Shown piece by piece: positions 5,799-8,769 of a stretch of DNA of 8,769 nucleotides. The translations under genes were made by a program, and so were the position numbers. The number at the start of each line of letters is the position of its first letter. The stretch's first letter is position 1. The notes below the pieces were generated by a model, which saw only the letters and a program-made list of their open reading frames with translations, ran no database searches and had not been told where the DNA came from. This stretch comes from Nitrospirae bacterium RBG_13_39_12 (GTDB lineage: Bacteria; Nitrospirota; Thermodesulfovibrionia; Thermodesulfovibrionales; SM23-35): the NCBI GenBank assembly GCA_001805125.1, contig MHEF01000168.1:1-8769 (forward strand). Direction: 5' to 3'.

Positions 5799-6839
5799 AT
5801 GGTAAATGTTGTCATATGCGGGGGCAGTGGATATACGGGAGGCGAGCTCTTACGCATTCTTTCAGGACATCCTCACATAACGATAACCGCGGTTACTTCC
5901 GAGAAATCTGCAGGTAAAAAAGTTGTTGAAGTATTCCCGCACCTTCATAAATATAACAATCTAATTTATGAGCCTTTAAACAAGGAAAAGCTTCTCAATA
6001 AAGCCGACATGTTCTTTCTTGCACTCCCTCATGGCACATCTCAGGAGACAGTCAATTTTTTGTTCAGCAAAAACAAGAAGGTCATCGACCTTTCGGCAGA
6101 TTACAGACTTAATGACCCCAAAGTGTATAAAAAATGGTACGGGTTACCTCATAAATTTTTACCTGCTCTTAAAAAGGCTGTTTATGGCTTGCCTGAAGTT
6201 TACAGGAGCAAGATTAAGAAGGCCGGACTGATTGCAAATCCGGGATGTTATCCGACCGGCGCCATACTTGGATTAATACCGGCTTTGAAAAACGAACTGA
6301 TTGATGTTTCATCTATTATTATTGATTCAAAGTCCGGCGTGAGCGGTGCTGGCAGAAAGGCTGATTTAAACATATCTTACTGTGAGGTAAATGAAGGGTT
6401 CAGGGCATACGCAATCGGCACACACAGGCATATCCCTGAAATCGAACAGGAACTGTCTTTATTGTATGGAAAAAAAATCGTTGTAAATTTCTCGCCACAT
6501 CTTGTTCCGGTTGACAGGGGAATATTAACAACCATATATGCTCCTGTTGCAAAAAAGAAGAACGCCGGGGAGATATTAAGGATTTATACTGATGCTTACA
6601 GAAAAGAGCCTTTTGTTAGAGTTCTGGATTACGGGTTATATCCGAACATAAAGAATATCAGGGGTACAAATATTTGTGAAATAGGACTTAAATTAAACGA
6701 GCTTACGAATACCCTTATTGTAGTAACTGCGATAGATAATCTTGTCAAAGGCGCCTCAGGGCAGGCTGTTCAAAACATGAATATCATGATGGGAATTGAC
6801 GAAAAAACATCACTTGATACCATTGCGCTGTTCCCATGA
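5799..6839 (+). CDS. argC: N-acetyl-gamma-glutamyl-phosphate reductase
   Basis: 346 residues, typical of the long (type 1) ArgC. It reduces N-acetylglutamyl phosphate to the semialdehyde with NADPH in cytoplasmic arginine synthesis. The dinucleotide-binding loop is GGSGYTGGEL (8-17). The catalytic cysteine is C150 in NPGCYPT, the SGVSGAGR motif is at 179-186, and the active-site histidine H211 lies in THRHIPEI. The start ATG at 5799 fits the N-terminus (MVNVVICGGSGYTG), but no Shine-Dalgarno is seen in front of it (upstream TATTTGTC), which is unusual next to the well-led ribosomal genes. It is followed closely by argJ and lies 88 bases after rpsI, so it may be transcribed with the ribosomal operon. 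Confidence 0.97.
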   Translation: MVNVVICGGSGYTGGELLRILSGHPHITITAVTSEKSAGKKVVEVFPHLHKYNNLIYEPLNKEKLLNKADMFFLALPHGTSQETVNFLFSKNKKVIDLSADYRLNDPKVYKKWYGLPHKFLPALKKAVYGLPEVYRSKIKKAGLIANPGCYPTGAILGLIPALKNELIDVSSIIIDSKSGVSGAGRKADLNISYCEVNEGFRAYAIGTHRHIPEIEQELSLLYGKKIVVNFSPHLVPVDRGILTTIYAPVAKKKNAGEILRIYTDAYRKEPFVRVLDYGLYPNIKNIRGTNICEIGLKLNELTNTLIVVTAIDNLVKGASGQAVQNMNIMMGIDEKTSLDTIALFP

Positions 6840-6870
6840 CACAAGCTCTTTTTTGAAAAACGAAGCCATT

Positions 6871-8046
6871 ATGATTCCGAAAGGATTTTTATTTTCTACT
6901 GCAGAAGCTTCAATAAAAAAACCTGGCAGAAAAGACCTTGCGCTCATATATTCAGAAGTTGAAGGTAATATCGCCGGCAGGTTCACATCCAATAAAATCA
7001 AGGCAGCGCCTGTTAAGCTTGACATTAAAAAGATAAAGTCAGGCAGGGGACAGGCGATAGTAGCAAACAGCGGAAATGCAAATGCCTGTACAGGAAGAAA
7101 AGGCATCCTGGATGCCGTTGATATTGTGAGACTTGTTGCTGAAGGTTTAAATATTAAATCTTCTTTAGTTTATATCTCTTCAACAGGTGTCATAGGTGCA
7201 CCTATGCCTATGGAACGAATAAGGCCAGAGATTCCTAAGCTTGTGGATGGTCTCGGCAGATCCACAATAAAGGATGTTGCAGAAGCGATAATGACAACTG
7301 ATACATTCCCGAAAATAGTAACGAGAAAAGTGAGAATTGGCAGCAAGACAGGAAGTATAGCCGGCATATGCAAAGGTGCCGGCATGATATGTCCTGACAT
7401 GGCAACGATGCTCTGTTTCATTATGACTGATATTTCAGTGAATCAAAAAACATTGGATAAGTCACTGGATAGCGCAGTAAGAGAATCATTTAATAGGATT
7501 ACAGTTGATGGTGACAGATCAACCAATGATACTGTACTTATAATGGCTAATGGCATGCTTGGAAACTCTCAGGTTACGGAAAAATCAGGGTCATATCCCA
7601 TATTTAAAAAGGCATTATCTGAAGTAATGCTTGAGTTATCGAACCTGATTGTTAAAGACGGTGAAGGAGCGTCCAAGTTTGTTGAGATTGAAGTAAGAGG
7701 TGCAAGGAATGTAACTGAAGCAGAAGACGCTGCCTTTGCTGTGGCAAACTCAAACCTTGTCAAAACAGCTATTTATGGATGTGACGCTAACTGGGGACGT
7801 ATTATGGCAGCCATTGGATATTCAGGTGTTACAGTAAAAGAAGAAAAGGTTGATATTAATTTCGGAAAAATAAAAATTGTAAAAAACGGCTTAAGCACCG
7901 GAAGAGATAGAGAGGCAAACAGGGTTTTAAAAGGAAAAGACACTAAAATAATCATTGATCTCAAAATCGGCAGGTCTTCTGCCAAAGTCAGGACCTGTGA
8001 TTTGACAGAAGAATATATAAAGGTTAACGCAGCCTACAGAACTTAA
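6871..8046 (+). CDS. argJ: Glutamate N-acetyltransferase / amino-acid acetyltransferase (ornithine acetyltransferase)
   Basis: 391 residues from the ATG at 6871. ArgJ transfers acetyl from N-acetylornithine to glutamate, recycling acetyl groups in arginine synthesis; some members also use acetyl-CoA. The precursor cuts itself before a conserved threonine. Here the KGAGMICPDMATML motif places the cut between A178 and T179, the latter becoming the nucleophile of the beta chain. NSGNANACTG (66-75), TTDTFPK (142-148), DGDRSTNDT and the CDANWGRIMAA segment are intact, and the end (KVNAAYRT) is complete. A longer frame begins at a TTG (6796) inside argC, but the family N-terminus (IPKGFLFS) starts at the chosen ATG. 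The gap to argC is 31 bases. The Shine-Dalgarno is weak. Confidence 0.96.
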   Translation: MIPKGFLFSTAEASIKKPGRKDLALIYSEVEGNIAGRFTSNKIKAAPVKLDIKKIKSGRGQAIVANSGNANACTGRKGILDAVDIVRLVAEGLNIKSSLVYISSTGVIGAPMPMERIRPEIPKLVDGLGRSTIKDVAEAIMTTDTFPKIVTRKVRIGSKTGSIAGICKGAGMICPDMATMLCFIMTDISVNQKTLDKSLDSAVRESFNRITVDGDRSTNDTVLIMANGMLGNSQVTEKSGSYPIFKKALSEVMLELSNLIVKDGEGASKFVEIEVRGARNVTEAEDAAFAVANSNLVKTAIYGCDANWGRIMAAIGYSGVTVKEEKVDINFGKIKIVKNGLSTGRDREANRVLKGKDTKIIIDLKIGRSSAKVRTCDLTEEYIKVNAAYRT

Positions 8047-8048
8047 AA

Positions 8049-8270
8049 CGAAAAAATGCAATTCACGGTAGGCATATGTGAAGCAAAAGCTCTTGAGCAG
8101 CACCTTTGTGAGCGGTTTAATAACTCAGATAACATACACGTTTTTATCCATATCGTTTAAATAACCATGCATGCGCAAATTCTGCATTCAAGAGATTTTG
8201 TCGCCCCGGCGACTCGCTGAGGAGAGATGCATATGTGCCTACCAGCTTTAAAATCTAATTGCATTTTTCG
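8049..8270. repeat. Large imperfect inverted repeat filling the argJ/DUF362 gap
   Basis: Several segments recur in inverted, collinear order. CGAAAAAATGCAATT (8049-8063) pairs with 8257-8270 (one A fewer). GGTAGGCATATG (8067-8078) pairs with CATATGTGCCTACC (8230-8243). CAAAAGCTCTTGAGCAG (8084-8100) pairs with 8182-8200. GGTT (8114-8117) pairs with AACC (8163-8166), and GATAA (8128-8132) with TTATC (8144-8148). The right arm carries two additions: a stretch (8201-8229) containing most of a GC-rich hairpin, and 8244-8256. The outer arms reach the stop codons of both convergent genes with weaker matching. It may be a fold-back (MITE-like) element or a long RNA hairpin. No protein gene is supported inside, although a 34-codon frame starts at 8056. 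Confidence 0.8.
8200..8213. repeat. GC-rich hairpin inside the right arm
   Basis: GTCGCC-CC-GGCGAC is a perfect inverted repeat, much richer in G+C than its surroundings. Apart from its first base it has no counterpart in the left arm. It is not followed by a T-run on either strand, so it is not a standard terminator. Confidence 0.6.
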
Positions 8271-8272
8271 GG

Positions 8273-8769
8273 TTAAACTTCGACAAGTTCGTATTTCCTG
8301 TTACCCAATCCGAGTTTTTCTGATTCTTCTATCTGAATCCAGTAAGGCTTTTCAGAAAGCCTGAAAAGTACATCCTCACCCGGTTTGATTTCTTTCTCAT
8401 CAGATGCTGACTGAGGCAGGGGGTTTGCCTTTAAAAGCATGTCAATACTTGCCTGCTCAATTGCAACTATATCGTCGGATATGAGAATTCCCTGATCCTG
8501 TATTACAGGTACATCTGCTACCGGCATGCAATCACATTCAGGCTGTATCTCTGTGAGAAAATTTATATATATGACCTTACCCTTATTAAAAGTACTAAGA
8601 ACTGCTTTTGCGGACGCTGCAAGTGAGCGCATAAATCTTTCATCATCACCCGGCAATGAAAGTGCGCCTGACGGACATACCCTTGTGCATCTTCCGCACC
8701 TCCAGCAGTCCTCTTCTTTGTATGCAAAAATTTCATTTTCAATCTTTATTGTTTCGAGCGGACAGATCT
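8273..8769 (-). CDS. DUF362 family iron-sulfur protein, C-terminal part (5' end outside window)
   Basis: The frame is open from the right edge to a TAA at 8273-8275, giving 164 visible residues. It begins with the end of one cysteine motif (ICP) and then a full 4Fe-4S motif CWRCGRCTRVCP (Cys 21, 24, 27 and 31 of the visible part), so a two-cluster ferredoxin-type insert is likely. After it comes the DUF362 C-terminal region: VIYINFLTEIQPECDC, then VPVIQDQGILISDD and IVAIEQASIDML, which match the family pattern from memory. A TTG at 8656 lies after the cysteine motif and is not the start. DUF362 proteins are common in anaerobes; their reaction is not established. It converges on argJ, and its stop codon lies at the outer edge of the inverted repeat. 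Confidence 0.85.
   Translation of the reverse strand, partial: ICPLETIKIENEIFAYKEEDCWRCGRCTRVCPSGALSLPGDDERFMRSLAASAKAVLSTFNKGKVIYINFLTEIQPECDCMPVADVPVIQDQGILISDDIVAIEQASIDMLLKANPLPQSASDEKEIKPGEDVLFRLSEKPYWIQIEESEKLGLGNRKYELVEV

Noticed and set aside
6796..6870. TTG start extending argJ by 25 codons into argC
   Set aside because: The extra residues do not look like ArgJ; the family N-terminus begins at the ATG at 6871 and the extension overlaps argC by 44 bases.
8106..8115. TTGTGAGCGG, identical to part of the lac operator
   Set aside because: Only ten bases match, the symmetrical half is absent, and no LacI-family gene or lac-type context is present; coincidence.
8056..8160. 34-codon plus-strand frame (MQFTVGICEAKALEQHLCER...)
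   Set aside because: It lies wholly in the inverted repeat, has no ribosome-binding site and no recognised family; its start codon is part of the repeat arm.
8041..8280. Integron attC-like site (GTTAAAC at 8272-8278 with a folded palindrome)
   Set aside because: It is about 240 bp long, between convergent genes, the left core is imperfect, and no integrase or cassette array is present.

Overview
The window reads as a chromosomal segment of a moderately AT-rich Gram-negative bacterium, probably anaerobic. The signs are CCA-encoding tRNAs, Shine-Dalgarno-led ribosomal protein genes, a signal-peptide Cache sensor, a DUF362 ferredoxin-type protein and a REP-like palindromic element of the kind common in Nitrospirota and deltaproteobacterial genomes. 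The order rplM-rpsI-argC-argJ fits Nitrospirota (Thermodesulfovibrionia-like) or a deltaproteobacterial relative. That assignment is inference from gene order and style; no phylogeny could be run.

Left part (1-2530), accessory. The window opens inside a secreted multidomain protein: a LamG-type jellyroll, a middle beta-domain with a calcium-loop-like motif, and a C-terminal Ig/FnIII-like domain. A weak terminator and an AT-rich gap follow. All on the minus strand then come an apparent hsdM 5' remnant, a possible DUF6933 5' remnant and an intact MntA-HepT (MNT-HEPN) toxin-antitoxin pair with a GTGA overlap. Short motifs resembling REP/RAYT element ends lie inside the hsdM remnant. Together this looks like a decayed defence island beside a tRNA gene.

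Middle part (2530-4850). tRNA-Ala(CGC) lies on the minus strand with a recognisable promoter. It is followed by an 89-bp composite palindromic repeat, tRNA-Pro(UGG) on the plus strand, and a minus-strand gene for an exported stand-alone Cache (PAS-like) sensor protein with no visible output domain.

Right part (4850-8769), core metabolism. A promoter and a strong ribosome-binding site lead into rplM and rpsI (ribosomal proteins L13 and S9). argC and argJ follow on the same strand: N-acetylglutamyl-phosphate reductase and glutamate N-acetyltransferase of the acetyl-cycling arginine pathway. Convergent to argJ, and cut by the right edge, is a DUF362 protein with 4Fe-4S cysteine motifs.

The most unusual structure is the argJ/DUF362 gap (about 8044-8276). 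Almost the whole interval is a collinear imperfect inverted repeat whose outer ends reach both stop codons. It is either a fold-back (MITE-like) element or a large structured RNA region, and it is the best candidate here for something undescribed.
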